DNA of 64,000 nucleotides from positions 1-64,000 of the forward strand of contig NZ_PNXY01000007.1 in the NCBI RefSeq assembly GCF_002879865.1. The letters are read 5' to 3'. The notes beneath the pieces are model-generated. The model was given only the letters and a program-made list of their open reading frames with translations, made no database searches and was not told where the DNA came from. This stretch comes from Paraburkholderia rhynchosiae (GTDB lineage Bacteria > Pseudomonadota > Gammaproteobacteria > Burkholderiales > Burkholderiaceae). The translations under genes were made by a program, and so were the position numbers. Shown piece by piece: positions 16,789 through 26,663 of this stretch (within the stretch, counting starts at the first letter, position 1; each line of letters opens with the position of its first letter).

Positions 16789-18177
16789 TCAGCCCGCCAC
16801 CTGCCTGAACGGATCGAGTCCGAGGTCGATCAGCCGCCGCTCGCGCACCACGATCTCCGCACTGGCCGTCATGCCGTAGCGCAACGGGTAGTGGGTCCCG
16901 GCGATCTCGTAGTAATTCTTGTCGAGCGTGACACGGCCCTCATAGACCGGCTGCTTGTCCTGCAAAGAAGGCTTGGTCGCCGGTGAAATGTAGGCAAGCG
17001 TGCCGCTGATCAATCCATAACGCTGATATGGGAAGGCGTTGAATTTCAATTTGACCGGCAAGCCTTCGTGCAGGAAAGCGCGATCGTGCTCGGCAATCTC
17101 GATCTTCAGCACTGGCTTTGCGTCTTTCGGGGCAATGCCGCCAAGCGGCGAATTGGCCTGAATCTTGTCGCCTCGTTGTGTCGACGTGACGTCGGTGATC
17201 ACGCCGGAAACCGGCGCGAGAATCAGCAGAAAATTGTCCTTGTCGATGTTCTCGAAACGAATCCGCGCGGCAGCTTCCGATACGAGCCGCGCGCTTTGTA
17301 GTTGCAGCCGCAATTTGTCTTCGGCGTCCGTCACGTCCCGCACCGCCGAGTCGTATTGAAGCTGAAGGTCAGTGGTTTGCTGGCCGCTCGTTTCGAGTTC
17401 CGCATTCGCCTTCGCGTATTCGTGACTCAAACGAAAGTCCAGTTCGGCGAGTTTCGATTGAGCGACACGGTAAGCGTTATCCGCTTCCATCGCGGCAGTC
17501 CGTTTCTGCTCGACCTGCAATTCGGCGATGCCGCCACCGCCTGGCTGCGCGAATAGCCGCGAATAACGGTCCAGTTCCTGGTGCGCCGCCTCGCGCGTGC
17601 GGCGCGCGTTGTCGAGCACGCTGCGTGCTTCGTCCAGTTCGGCTTTCTGTCCTTCGGCTAGCTTGCTGGTGCCTTCAGATACGCGGTTTTCATGCAGACG
17701 GGTTTCAACTTCCATTTGCGCTTTTAATGCAGCGGCTTTTCGCTCCATCAGCGCTTTCTTCTGAGGAAACTGCTTCCAGTCACGCTCGGCATCTTCGAGT
17801 TTCAGTTGCGCCTGCAATGCGTTGCTCGCGGCCTCGATGGCGCCGCGTGCGTTAAGCCGTGCCAGCACGTCGCCTTTCGACACGGGCTGTCCCTCGGCGA
17901 TATAGAGGTCCGCCAGTTCGCCGTCGATAGGCGCATAGATGCGGCGCACCTCCGATTCGGGCGATAGCGTGCCTTGCGCGCTGACGATCACATCGGCGCG
18001 CCCCACGAACGACCACAAGAGGCCCGCGATGACCAACGCGACCATCGTCCAGATCAGTGCGCGCGCCATTCGCACCGGCTCGGCGGTGAGAATCGCAATG
18101 CCTTCGACGCTGTGATCTTCTAGCGCTTCGTAAAGCGGCTTAGGGTGACTGTCGCGTTTCACTCTGTTCGCCTCCAA
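16789..18177 (-). CDS. HlyD-family membrane fusion protein
   Basis: 462 aa. A short cytoplasmic N-terminus and one TM helix (about 40-59, A-L-I-W-T-M-V-A-L-V-I) are followed by a lipoyl/barrel-sandwich half (D-V-L-A-R-L-N-A), a long helical hairpin rich in Glu/Ala/Gln (about 115-300) and the second lipoyl half with beta-barrel (residues 315-450). It bridges the ABC exporter and the outer-membrane protein in the periplasm. The start overlaps the FHA gene end by 38 nt, so translation is likely coupled. Confidence 0.9.
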   Translation of the reverse strand: MEANRVKRDSHPKPLYEALEDHSVEGIAILTAEPVRMARALIWTMVALVIAGLLWSFVGRADVIVSAQGTLSPESEVRRIYAPIDGELADLYIAEGQPVSKGDVLARLNARGAIEAASNALQAQLKLEDAERDWKQFPQKKALMERKAAALKAQMEVETRLHENRVSEGTSKLAEGQKAELDEARSVLDNARRTREAAHQELDRYSRLFAQPGGGGIAELQVEQKRTAAMEADNAYRVAQSKLAELDFRLSHEYAKANAELETSGQQTTDLQLQYDSAVRDVTDAEDKLRLQLQSARLVSEAAARIRFENIDKDNFLLILAPVSGVITDVTSTQRGDKIQANSPLGGIAPKDAKPVLKIEIAEHDRAFLHEGLPVKLKFNAFPYQRYGLISGTLAYISPATKPSLQDKQPVYEGRVTLDKNYYEIAGTHYPLRYGMTASAEIVVRERRLIDLGLDPFRQVAG

Positions 18178-20749
18178 TCAACGCAAGCTTCGCCTTTAGA
18201 AGTCCCGGGTCCAGCACCATGCGCAATTCAGTCAGCGAGCGGCGCTGCAAGGTTGTTTCCGCTTCGATATCCGTGAGCAAACGGTCGAAGTCGGCGGGAT
18301 GATCGGCCTTCAGTTGGGTATAGATGCGCATGCCCTGTTGCGCCGCCGTTTTCGCATCGGACAGCAAGCGCGCCTCATTGCGAAAGCCCGGCGAGATACC
18401 CGCTTCAAGCCGCTGTGTGCCGCCAATTGAGCCGCTTGCGCGGTATTGCTTCCACAGGCTCTGCGCCCGCAGCATCAGATCTTGCGCGCGTGCCAGAGCT
18501 TTGTCGTGCAGCGCGGCGACGTCCTTCTGAATCGACTGGGCAAACCATACGTCCGCTGCAGGATCGAGGCTCGCGTAGAAAGACAGCAGACGTTGGTCGT
18601 AGTCCTTGCCGCCACGCGTTTTTTGCAGGTCGTTGTATTGGTCGAGCAACGCTTTCTTGTGAGCGAGTTCGGTGGCCAGCACATCGGACCAGGGCCCGGC
18701 GGGCATCGACTGCAATCCGGCCAGCGCCTGTTGCGCGTCGCCGCGTTGCCACGCCGCCGCAACCGCATCGTGCCGCTGGATGATGTCGGCCGATGGCAGA
18801 CGGGCCGCAGCCAGTTGCTGATATTGCGCCTGAAACGGCGGCGTACTGAAGCGGGCGGTTTTCATCAATGCGAGCAGGGACGTGAACTGACGGGCAAGCG
18901 CCGCCTCGAGCAAGGCCGTGTACTGGCGCAAGTCGTCACGCACGCGGTCGAGGCCCGCGAGACGCGGATAACGTTGCGCATAGTCGTCGAGCACTGGCGG
19001 CAGTGCCGCAGGTTTGTCGCGCGCCAACTCAGTGCGAATCGTGCCGTTCAGCCGCTCGATTGCAGCCACATACACTGAATCGTCGCTCTCCAGTTTGCGC
19101 AGATGACTCATGGCCTGTGCGTACGGTTCAGTAAACACGGGTACGTATGACGCGATTCTGTCGAGTGCACGTTGATGGCTCTTCGCGTCGTCCTCCCAGC
19201 GCTGCAGCAAAGCGTTGATCGTGCTCTCGTCCGCATACATGCGAATCGGCGCTTCTGGACCGCCGCGCCCCGCGACGAAGCGCTCGAGGTCGCCCACCCA
19301 TTGCAATTCGCCGATCAACGACGCCGCATCCGCGTTGTTCGCGGTCAACGACTTCATGTCGCCAAGCAACGCGTCGGCCTTCTCGAATTGCGCTTTTTGC
19401 AGCGCATCGAGCCAGCCAGGCAACTTCGCCTTGAGCAGCGCTTCGCTCGCCAGCGCGCTGACTTTCGTGTCCGTTGGATGACTTGCCAGATAGCTTCTGG
19501 CGGACTGGACCGCGCTCGTATAATCGCCGCTCGCCAGCAGATTCTTCAGCTCGCGCTCCGACGAGCCGCGCAGATAAAGTGTCAACGCGACCGTTCCGAG
19601 CAACACCACGCCCACGCCGCTCCAAGCCGCCATGCGCCTCATGTTCGCGCGATCGCCGCCCGCGAAAGCCTTGCCCAGTTCGCTCGCCACGAGGCGCCAG
19701 CGCCGCGGCCTGCGCTTTGAAACGCCCGTGCCCTGCGCACTATTCGATCCGATGGCCCTGCCGTCCGCGGCGTGCCCGCCATTTGTGCCTTTGGCGGTGC
19801 CCATGGTCGCTCCACCTCCCGGCGATGCGCGTTTCGCTTGCGCGGACGCGGCCTGCGCCGCCTCGTTGACCTCGTCCTCGCGTTGCCGAGCCGGATCGAC
19901 GCAGAAAATGTCGAGGAACGAATTCGCCGCGCCCACGAACGTCGTCTTGTCGGCGTCGGCGGCTTCGTCGACGGAGGGGTTGAGGATCAACTGGGTCACG
20001 GTCGGCTCGACTTCGGGCGGTTTTTGCAGCGTCACCCTGTAGACGAAGTGGTCTCCGCCAAATGCAACCACGTCGCCGTCCGCCAGCGGCAGCGCGGATT
20101 CGTCCAGCCGCTTTCCACCGACGAATGTGCCGTTCGTGCTGCCGAGATCCTCGACGTAAAGCTCCGAGCCCTTCAGAAAGATATGTGCGTGCCGCCGCGA
20201 GATGTAGTTGACCTGATGCGGATAGCGGTCCTTGTAGCGCGAGAAAACTTCATCGGCTTTGCTGATGAGAAAGGGGAACGCTTGCACTTCGATCGGCTGA
20301 AGGCCGAGATCCTCGCGCTGCGGCACCAGCAACAGGCCCGCGGCGCACGGTGTGCTTCTCGCCGCGACGATCCGCGCGCGCGGCTCGATGCCCACGCGGT
20401 AGCACAGCTCGCCGCCAAAGCAAAGTTCGTCTCCCGCGCGCACGCGAGCTGGCGTTTGACGCACCGCGATACCGTTGACCGTCGTGCCGTTCTTGCTGCC
20501 GAGATCGGCGACATACACCGCGCCGTGCTCGATGAAAACGCGTGCGTGACGGCGCGACAGGCGTGCGATCCGTTCGGCGGGGTAGTCGTTGAAAGGCGCT
20601 TCGCTGCGCCCAATGGCGAACAGGCTGTCGACAATGCGAATCGCGTCGAGCGCCGGGCGCTGCGCAGACGCAAGCGGCGACAGCACTACGTCGAAAGCGG
20701 TTTCGACTGTCGCGCGTGTCTCAGCAATCGGTGTTTCGCCGTCGGCCAT
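18140..20749 (-). CDS. Double-FHA single-pass membrane protein
   Basis: 869 aa. Two FHA phosphothreonine-binding domains: the first at about 35-125 (I-G-R-S...L-S-R-R-H-A...G-S-K-N-G-T) and the second at about 155-245 (I-S-R-R-H-A-H-I...G-S-T-N-G-T-F), both with the conserved Arg, Ser/His and Asn. A low-complexity Gly/Ala linker (about 285-370) leads to one TM helix near 385-405. The long alpha-helical C-terminal part (410-869) should be periplasmic. It reads phosphorylation inside and could transmit it to the HlyD/TolC assembly. First gene of the FHA-HlyD-PPIase-ABC-activator operon. Comparable in role to the Fha proteins of type VI secretion, though not in overall architecture. Confidence 0.88.
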   Translation of the reverse strand: MADGETPIAETRATVETAFDVVLSPLASAQRPALDAIRIVDSLFAIGRSEAPFNDYPAERIARLSRRHARVFIEHGAVYVADLGSKNGTTVNGIAVRQTPARVRAGDELCFGGELCYRVGIEPRARIVAARSTPCAAGLLLVPQREDLGLQPIEVQAFPFLISKADEVFSRYKDRYPHQVNYISRRHAHIFLKGSELYVEDLGSTNGTFVGGKRLDESALPLADGDVVAFGGDHFVYRVTLQKPPEVEPTVTQLILNPSVDEAADADKTTFVGAANSFLDIFCVDPARQREDEVNEAAQAASAQAKRASPGGGATMGTAKGTNGGHAADGRAIGSNSAQGTGVSKRRPRRWRLVASELGKAFAGGDRANMRRMAAWSGVGVVLLGTVALTLYLRGSSERELKNLLASGDYTSAVQSARSYLASHPTDTKVSALASEALLKAKLPGWLDALQKAQFEKADALLGDMKSLTANNADAASLIGELQWVGDLERFVAGRGGPEAPIRMYADESTINALLQRWEDDAKSHQRALDRIASYVPVFTEPYAQAMSHLRKLESDDSVYVAAIERLNGTIRTELARDKPAALPPVLDDYAQRYPRLAGLDRVRDDLRQYTALLEAALARQFTSLLALMKTARFSTPPFQAQYQQLAAARLPSADIIQRHDAVAAAWQRGDAQQALAGLQSMPAGPWSDVLATELAHKKALLDQYNDLQKTRGGKDYDQRLLSFYASLDPAADVWFAQSIQKDVAALHDKALARAQDLMLRAQSLWKQYRASGSIGGTQRLEAGISPGFRNEARLLSDAKTAAQQGMRIYTQLKADHPADFDRLLTDIEAETTLQRRSLTELRMVLDPGLLKAKLALIGGEQSETRQSP

Positions 20750-20999
20750 TTTATCCGGATCACTAATCGTTTACCCGCTGCAACGAGAGCGCAGCGGATT
20801 CAGCACGAAGGACGACGGCGAGAAGATCTTCTTTTAGCGAGCCATTGGAAAGCCGGCTCCTCAACGATTGTAAGTCACACATCGCGAGTGTCAATTCTCA
20901 GTCGTCGGTTATCAAACGATGCGCGCCTGACAAGAAGCGGAAATACGCTTCACGCGCGCCACATCGTGATCAGGTCAATGCTCGTTGCTTGTTCCCTAC

Positions 21000-22460
21000 T
21001 TATTCTTTCACCTGCGCTTGTACATCGACGCCCGGCCAACCGCCGCCAAGTGCCTTATAAAGCAGTACCGTATCGGACAAAATCAATTGATGATTGGCCA
21101 ATAGCGATTGCTGTGCGTCGAGCAGTGTTCGTTCGGTTTCAAATACTTCGAGTTGCGACACGACGCCGAGCCGCAGTTGCGACTGAATCTGGTCAGCCAC
21201 GATTTGCAGACGATCCACCTGCTGCTGCAATTCAACTCGCTGCGCCTTGTGTGCGTTCAGATTGACTAACGCGTTTTCCACTTCCTCGAACGCGCCCATG
21301 ACGGCCGCGCGATATTGCTGCTCGGCAACCGTCGACTGTGCCTGCGTGACTTTCACATGGGCGCGCACGCCCGGATCGAGCAGCGGAATGTTGATGCTGG
21401 GCATGAAGCCGTATGTGAACGATTTCAGCAAGTCAGTCAGCGCGAAACTCGCTGTGCCGCCGTGCCCGGTGAGGCTGATGGTCGGCAATTGCGCGAGCTT
21501 CGCCTGGCCGACGAGGTCGTACGCCTCCAGCACTCTAAACTCCGCGGCCACCACATCCGGGCGCCGCGCGAGCAATTGCGCGGGCAGACCGTCGGGCACC
21601 GCCGGTAATTGCACGCGCTGCTGCAAATGGCCTTTGGGTAACTGGAACTCACCTGCGGGCACGCCGATCAGCGTAGAGAGTGCATTGTTCGCGAGGTCGC
21701 GCGAGCGTCGCAATTCGAGCAGTTGATTCGTCAGGCGGTTTATTTCAGCCTGCTGGCGCAGCACTTGAGTTTGCGGGACGATGCCGCTGCGGCGCTGGCC
21801 TTCGTAGATCGCGAGGATTTGCTGGTTCGTGACGAGCGTTTTCTGCTGCTGGTCGATCTGGTCGTCGAACTGGAGAAGCTGGAAATAGATGCTGGAAACG
21901 TTCGACACCAGTTCCAGATAACCGGCGCGCCAATCCGCTTCGCTCGCGTGGAATTCGGCCTTTTGTGCCTGCACGCCTTTTTCGACCTTGCCCCAGATAT
22001 CGATGTCCCAGTTCACCTGCGTCGCGACGTTGTACTGCTTCGCGAACGTCTGTCCGGTGGTTTTCTGAAAACTCGCGCCGGCGCCCAGGTCCATCGTGGG
22101 GAGCGCGCCTGCCTTCGCTTCGCCAATCTGCGTGCGCGCGACGTCGATACGCGCGGCCAGCACCTTGATGTCGAAGTTGCCGCCAATAGCCTTGGCGATC
22201 AGCGCATCCAGCGTCGTATCGTGGAAGCCTTTCCACCAATCCGGCTCGATAGTCGCCGCGGCGGAAACCGGTGCGCCTCTCTGATCCGACCACGACGTTT
22301 TCGCGGGCGTATCGGGCCGCTTGTAGCCCGGCATGCTGACGTCGACGCACGCGCACAGGAAAAACGCGCATACCGTTGCCGCGCAAAAACCACGAAAGGC
22401 TGCGGCTATGGAGTGATTGAAGACATGCTGACGGATCAGTGAATCAAGCAACGCTGACAC
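21000..22460 (-). CDS. NodT-family outer-membrane efflux lipoprotein (TolC-like)
   Basis: 486 aa from a GTG at 22460. I prefer it to the ATG at 22505 because GGAG lies 6 nt before the GTG and the signal peptide then starts close to the N-terminus. The lipobox is F-F-L-C-A-C. The outer-membrane factor fold shows as two similar halves with helical repeats (W-D-I-D-I-W-G-K-V and L-A-Q-L-P-T-I-S-L-T), ending L-Y-K-A-L-G-G-G-W. It would form the outer-membrane channel for the HlyD/ABC exporter. It sits between peptide 2 and the FHA gene on the same strand; the 250-bp gap to FHA may hold another promoter. Confidence 0.88.
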   Translation of the reverse strand: MSALLDSLIRQHVFNHSIAAAFRGFCAATVCAFFLCACVDVSMPGYKRPDTPAKTSWSDQRGAPVSAAATIEPDWWKGFHDTTLDALIAKAIGGNFDIKVLAARIDVARTQIGEAKAGALPTMDLGAGASFQKTTGQTFAKQYNVATQVNWDIDIWGKVEKGVQAQKAEFHASEADWRAGYLELVSNVSSIYFQLLQFDDQIDQQQKTLVTNQQILAIYEGQRRSGIVPQTQVLRQQAEINRLTNQLLELRRSRDLANNALSTLIGVPAGEFQLPKGHLQQRVQLPAVPDGLPAQLLARRPDVVAAEFRVLEAYDLVGQAKLAQLPTISLTGHGGTASFALTDLLKSFTYGFMPSINIPLLDPGVRAHVKVTQAQSTVAEQQYRAAVMGAFEEVENALVNLNAHKAQRVELQQQVDRLQIVADQIQSQLRLGVVSQLEVFETERTLLDAQQSLLANHQLILSDTVLLYKALGGGWPGVDVQAQVKE

Positions 22461-22695
22461 GATTTTCTCCGATGACACCCACTTCCGTGCACGATGAAAG
22501 CGCACGCCACAAGCGCACGATTCAAGTAAAGCATCTCCAGCGCCGCTTCACCATCGAAGCAGTGCATGAACATCGGCTCGGGAGATGTGCGGTGAAGAGG
22601 TATCGCGTGAAAAGAACGATTGAACGCGAGAACTTTTGAGGACCGCCATTTGCGGACGCAGAGGCCGGCGAAGCCTTCGCGTCGGCCCGCGTCGC

Positions 22696-22980
22696 TTACG
22701 ACATGAAGATGTTGTTGCTTGACGTCACATGCGGATCGATCGTGGTCGTCACACCGGCGACGAACGCTGCGTTGTCGCCGTTCGCGTTCTGGATGTTCAC
22801 CGTCGTGCTGATCAGTTGCGTCGCATCGACCTTCTTACTGTTGTTCGGCGCGTAGACCGGTGCGAAGCTGAAGTACGAGGACGACGGATACATGAATCCC
22901 GTACCGCCGCGCACGGCGCCCATGGCCTTGCTGTCGAGTTGTTCGGTGATGGACAGGTCTTTGATCATCAGCGTGTTCAT
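22696..22980 (-). CDS. GG-leader peptide 2
   Basis: 94 aa from the ATG at 22980, with AGGAGA before it. The 26-residue leader (…I-K-D-L-S-I-T-E-Q-L-D-S-K-A-M-G-A-V-R-G-G) is nearly identical to that of peptide 3. The 68-residue product begins T-G-F-M-Y-P and is rich in Asn, Thr, Ser and Val, with N-I-Q-N-A-N-G-D-N-A-A-F. A sigma-54 promoter lies 75 nt upstream. It is followed on the same strand by the outer-membrane channel gene. Probably a substrate of the C39 exporter. Confidence 0.88.
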   Translation of the reverse strand: MNTLMIKDLSITEQLDSKAMGAVRGGTGFMYPSSSYFSFAPVYAPNNSKKVDATQLISTTVNIQNANGDNAAFVAGVTTTIDPHVTSSNNIFMS

Positions 22981-23054
22981 GGCAAATCTCCTGGAAGCGA
23001 AGCTCACTGTTTTGCGGTTGGGTTCGGGCAACTTGTCTGCTCGAACATCACTAA

Positions 23055-23070
23055 CGCATCGTCTGTGCCA
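23055..23070 (-). promoter_or_regulatory. Sigma-54 promoter for peptide 2
   Basis: On the minus strand: TGGCACAGACGATGCG. Full match at the -24 element and TGC at -12, with correct 10-nt spacing. The stretch from here to the ATG is the same length (77 nt from the GC) and similar in sequence to that of peptide 3. Confidence 0.85.
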
Positions 23071-23186
23071 GCTTTGTTTTCCGTTCCTAAGAAATTTTCC
23101 GAGCGCTTTATATAAAGGGTTTCGCGAAGGTACGACCGGATAGGCAAGCCAATGCAGAAGAGGCGTCCGCTCGGAGATGGTGGACC

Positions 23187-23219
23187 GCAGCCAACAATCA
23201 GCGTGAATTAGTTGGCTGC
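23187..23219. promoter_or_regulatory. Candidate activator-binding site (UAS)
   Basis: Perfect 9-bp arms GCAGCCAAC (23187-23195) and GTTGGCTGC (23211-23219) with a 15-nt spacer lie about 120-150 bp upstream of the -24 element of peptide 2. That is the usual place for a sigma-54 activator site. No T-run follows on either strand, which argues against a terminator. Confidence 0.5.
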
Positions 23220-23263
23220 TGTGTGACACCAGACAACAGAACATGCGCTGCGCTCACCCCGCT

Positions 23264-23698
23264 TCAACGCGCGATGACTGTGATCTTCTTCGAATATACC
23301 GGCGGCTGATGCGGGACATGCATGTAGTCGCCCATCAATAGCTGCAGCGTGTGCTTGCCCGGCGGCAACTGAATCATGGTCTCGGTTTCGCCCGCGCCGA
23401 AATGCAGGTGATTGCGGTCTGAGGGTATTTCCTGATCCGCCGGCGGCAGATCGGTGTCGATCAGAAGATGATGGTGGCCCGTGTTCGGATACTTGACGCC
23501 TTTTGGCGCCACCCCCATGAAACGCAATCCGAACCACACGCGAAACGGTTTATTGGCCGGAACGACCTGGCCGTCGTTCGGATAGCCGATATAGGCATAC
23601 GCGCCGGAAGGCGCCGGCGTTCCTGCCGCCATGGCGAAATCCGCCGTACCCCAGGCCGCCGATGCCACCAGTGCCGCGACTGCGATGAACTTGTACAT
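23264..23698 (-). CDS. DUF4399 secreted protein, copy 2
   Basis: 144 aa. A Sec signal peptide ends near A-M-A-A. The mature DUF4399 domain contains T-G-H-H-H-L-L-I-D-T-D-L-P and H-L-H-F-G-A-G-E-T-E and ends with P-P-G-K-H-T-L-Q-L-L-M-G-D. The His-rich motifs could bind metal; the function is unknown. GGAGGG precedes the start. It lies 47 bp after its paralogue on the same strand. It is not obviously tied to the peptide system. Confidence 0.85.
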   Translation of the reverse strand: MYKFIAVAALVASAAWGTADFAMAAGTPAPSGAYAYIGYPNDGQVVPANKPFRVWFGLRFMGVAPKGVKYPNTGHHHLLIDTDLPPADQEIPSDRNHLHFGAGETETMIQLPPGKHTLQLLMGDYMHVPHQPPVYSKKITVIAR

Positions 23699-23745
23699 GA
23701 AGGTCCCTCCGTCCTGAGCGGACTGCGTTGAACGCGCGGATCACG

Positions 23746-24249
23746 CTAATCTTTTTGCACGGTGATGGTGATCTTTTTCGAATACACGGGCGGCGCATGC
23801 GGTACGTGATTGTGGTCGCCCAGAATCAGTTGCAACGTATGCTTGCCCGGCGGCAACTCGATACGCGCGTCCGTCTCACCCGCGCCGAAGTGCAGGTGAT
23901 TGCGATCCGAGGGAATTTCCTGATCGAGCGCCGGCAAATCCGTGTCGATCAATAGATGATGATGCCCCGTGTTCGGGAAAACGACGCCCTTGGGGCATAC
24001 GCCCATATTGCGTAGACCCATGCGCACCCACAGCTTGCCGCCGTGAATCACAGCGCCGTCGGGCGGCCAGATAATGTACTCCTCTGCAGCGGGCGGCGAT
24101 GCCGTCGACTCGGCGAACGCCGCGATCGGCAGCGCCGCGCCGCCGACGATTACAGCGAGCAGCGCGCGTGAAATCACGCGCAATCCGCGCAGTCGCGTCT
24201 TTGCAGCAGAACTCCGGTGGGGAACAGCGGGGATGTTAGTTCTTCGCAT
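23746..24249 (-). CDS. DUF4399 secreted protein, copy 1
   Basis: 167 aa from the ATG at 24249 (GGGAGAG before it). A longer N-terminal region precedes the signal helix (I-S-R-A-L-L-A-V-I-V-G-G-A-A-L). The domain is highly similar to the next gene, sharing T-G-H-H-H-L-L-I-D-T-D-L-P and S-D-R-N-H-L-H-F-G-A-G-E-T. The pair is a tandem duplication. Confidence 0.85.
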   Translation of the reverse strand: MRRTNIPAVPHRSSAAKTRLRGLRVISRALLAVIVGGAALPIAAFAESTASPPAAEEYIIWPPDGAVIHGGKLWVRMGLRNMGVCPKGVVFPNTGHHHLLIDTDLPALDQEIPSDRNHLHFGAGETDARIELPPGKHTLQLILGDHNHVPHAPPVYSKKITITVQKD

Positions 24250-24635
24250 AGCGCACTCTCCCGAAGAGCGGTCATGGCCAACTCGACTGCCCAACGCAGC
24301 GCCGGGCAATTCTTTCGCGTGTCGCGGGCGCGCGTGACGCGGCAGCCGCGTAGTTAAAACGACCGTGCCCCGTTGCTTTGTGAATTAGCTTAGGACGTAA
24401 CTTGCCAAAAAGATACGCCACACTCGTTAACCGTATAGCGCACTCGGTACAAGTGTTGGTTGTGACCCGCCATACGCGTGCTATGGTTGTTGATACGTTG
24501 CAAGATGGATGGTCGATAACCGCGTCGAAGCCACGCCAGATGTGCGCCAGCGGTATGTACAAACGGCGACGAATAGCGGCGAGCGGCGCGGTCCCCGAAT
24601 GCCTATGTTCTGTCCGGAACAAACAGGATGCGAAG
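24250..24635. other. Divergent intergenic region, 386 bp
   Basis: Between the DUF4399 pair and the caspase gene. The caspase frame is open back to 24402, so a longer N-terminus cannot be excluded. I found no sigma-54-type element on either strand and cannot place a promoter. Confidence 0.4.
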
Positions 24636-26621
24636 ATGTGGCGAATATTCCTGCTGGTGTGGATGACCGGGGCCATCGCGGTGAATTGCGGCAATACTTT
24701 TGCCGCTACGCCGCGTGCGACCACAAGCGCGACAAGAGTCGGGGCTGTGGCGACTAACGCGTATGCAACGGCCACGCCGTTCGCGCCGCCGCATGATCAT
24801 GCGGTCGCCCCACGCATCGCACTCGTGATCGGCAATGGCGCGTACGGCGGCAATGCAGCGGACGCCATTCGGCAAAACGCGCCGCGCGACGCCGAAGTCA
24901 TGGGCCAGACATTGCGCGCGCTTGGCTTCGAGGTGATAGTCCGCGTGAATGCAACGCCACAGCAAATGCACGAAGCCATTGGCGAATTCCGCCGGCGTTT
25001 GCGTGAAGGCGGTGTCGGTTTATTCTATTTTGCCGGGCACGGCATGCAGATCGGCCGGCAAACGCTGCTGATTCCCGCTGGCCTCGACACACGCTCGCCC
25101 GCCTCGCTGATTCGCGGCGGCATCGACTTAGGTGACGTTTTACACGTCATGCGCGAGCCACGTGAAGGCCAGATGAATCTGGCAATTCTCGACGCGTGTC
25201 TTGAGAATCCATTCAGCGCGGATGTGGCGCCTGATTCACCTCGGCTTCCATCGAGCACCGTCGTTGCATATGCAGCCGCGCCTGGCGGCTTTGCGGCGGA
25301 CGGCATACGCCATGGCATCTACACGCAGGCTTTGCTTCACGCACTCGACGCAATGCCTTCGCAGCCCCTGCTAACTCTGTTAGCACACGTTGCGACACAG
25401 GTTAGGGATGCAACTGGCGGCAAGCAGAATCCGTGGATTGCTTCGTCGCTGACCGCCTCCATTAATGCAACCGATAGCGCCGTGAATGCGCCAATCGCAT
25501 CCGCCGCTTCTGACGATTACGTCGTGACGCTGCGCAGCCGGGGCATTCTGCCGAAAGACAGCAGCGAACAATACGAAATCACGTTCTGGAATTCGATCAA
25601 AGACAGCAATTACCCCGCCGATTACGAAGCGTATTTAAAGGCGTATCCAAACGGACGCTTCGCCACGCTCGCGCAGGCTCGCATCGATCGCTTGCGAGCA
25701 GCGGGATCGAATACGCAGCCGGCCACGCCATCGGTCGCCCCGGCGCCGCAAGCTGCACGTCCCACGGCGCCTGCATCGCCCGCCGTTACGCCGACGCAGG
25801 AACGCCCACGCGCGGTGGCCACGCCCCCCGCCGCAAGCACGCCCGCGCCTTCCACGCCGCCGGTGACGGCGGCCTCGCCCAAGCCTGCAGCGCACGCACC
25901 GGCGGCGGGCGAAAGCCGCGATTGCGCCACATGTCCCGTGATGGTCGCATTGCCCGCTGGCTCCTTCGCGATGGGCAGCAGCAGCGACGATCCGTCCGAA
26001 AAGCCCGTTCATCGCGTGACGATTGGCGCGCCGTTCGCCATCGGCAAATACGAGGTGACGGTCGAGCAGTGGAATGCATGCGTCGCCGCCAATGCGTGCG
26101 CAAAGCTCTCGCCGGAAACCAACGCGAACAAAGCTGCGCCGGCACGCGACCTTAGTTGGGAAGACGCGCAGCAGTACGTGAAGTGGCTCACCAAAGTGAC
26201 GGGCAAGCCGTACCGTTTGCCGACGGAAGCCGAGTGGGAATACGCGGACCGTGGCGGCACCACGACCGCTTACTGGTGGGGCGATCAGATGCGCAAGGGC
26301 AACGCTAACTGCAAGGATTGCGGCGACCCGTGGCATAAGGAAGGCCCCGAACCCGCGGGATCTTTCGCGCCGAATCCGTATGGCCTGCACGACATGAACG
26401 GCAGCGTGTGGGAATGGACCGCCGACTGCTGGCACAACTCCTATCAGTCCGCGCCCACCGATGGCCGCGCGTGGGAGAGCCCCGTTTGCGACATGCGCGT
26501 GATTCGCGGCGGCTCATGGCGAGAAGGTGGCGGCTATATGCTCAGCGCGACGCGCTTCAAATACAGTGGGGGCGTGCGCCAATCGCAAGATGGCTTCCGC
26601 GTGGTCAAAGATTTGAAGTGA
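24636..26621 (+). CDS. Secreted caspase-like / formylglycine-generating-enzyme fusion
   Basis: 661 aa from the ATG at 24636, chosen because a signal peptide starts there ([10 protein letters not shown]...). Residues 58-290 are a caspase/peptidase C14-like domain with catalytic His135 (F-A-G-H-G) and Cys188 (L-D-A-C). A repeat-like stretch follows ([21 protein letters not shown]), then a Pro/Ala/Thr linker of about 70 residues. The C-terminal FGE/SUMF domain has [31 protein letters not shown] and I-R-G-G-S-W. Both domains would be periplasmic. The fusion is known from signalling clusters with Ser/Thr kinases; such a kinase is the convergent neighbour. Confidence 0.88.
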   Translation: MWRIFLLVWMTGAIAVNCGNTFAATPRATTSATRVGAVATNAYATATPFAPPHDHAVAPRIALVIGNGAYGGNAADAIRQNAPRDAEVMGQTLRALGFEVIVRVNATPQQMHEAIGEFRRRLREGGVGLFYFAGHGMQIGRQTLLIPAGLDTRSPASLIRGGIDLGDVLHVMREPREGQMNLAILDACLENPFSADVAPDSPRLPSSTVVAYAAAPGGFAADGIRHGIYTQALLHALDAMPSQPLLTLLAHVATQVRDATGGKQNPWIASSLTASINATDSAVNAPIASAASDDYVVTLRSRGILPKDSSEQYEITFWNSIKDSNYPADYEAYLKAYPNGRFATLAQARIDRLRAAGSNTQPATPSVAPAPQAARPTAPASPAVTPTQERPRAVATPPAASTPAPSTPPVTAASPKPAAHAPAAGESRDCATCPVMVALPAGSFAMGSSSDDPSEKPVHRVTIGAPFAIGKYEVTVEQWNACVAANACAKLSPETNANKAAPARDLSWEDAQQYVKWLTKVTGKPYRLPTEAEWEYADRGGTTTAYWWGDQMRKGNANCKDCGDPWHKEGPEPAGSFAPNPYGLHDMNGSVWEWTADCWHNSYQSAPTDGRAWESPVCDMRVIRGGSWREGGGYMLSATRFKYSGGVRQSQDGFRVVKDLK

Positions 26622-26663
26622 TGCCGAGTTCGAACGGACGTCTGCGCACAGGTTACACGCGGC

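Noticed and set aside
19772..21265. 497-codon plus-strand frame
   Set aside because: Antisense to the FHA gene and to the end of the outer-membrane channel gene.
22527..22545. Sigma-54-like element on the minus strand before the outer-membrane channel gene
   Set aside because: GG/GC spacing fits but four other consensus positions are missed; the gene may simply follow the peptide 2 promoter.
23187..23219. Reading this inverted repeat as a terminator of the DUF4399 genes
   Set aside because: No T-run on either strand and the position fits an activator site better, though termination is not excluded.
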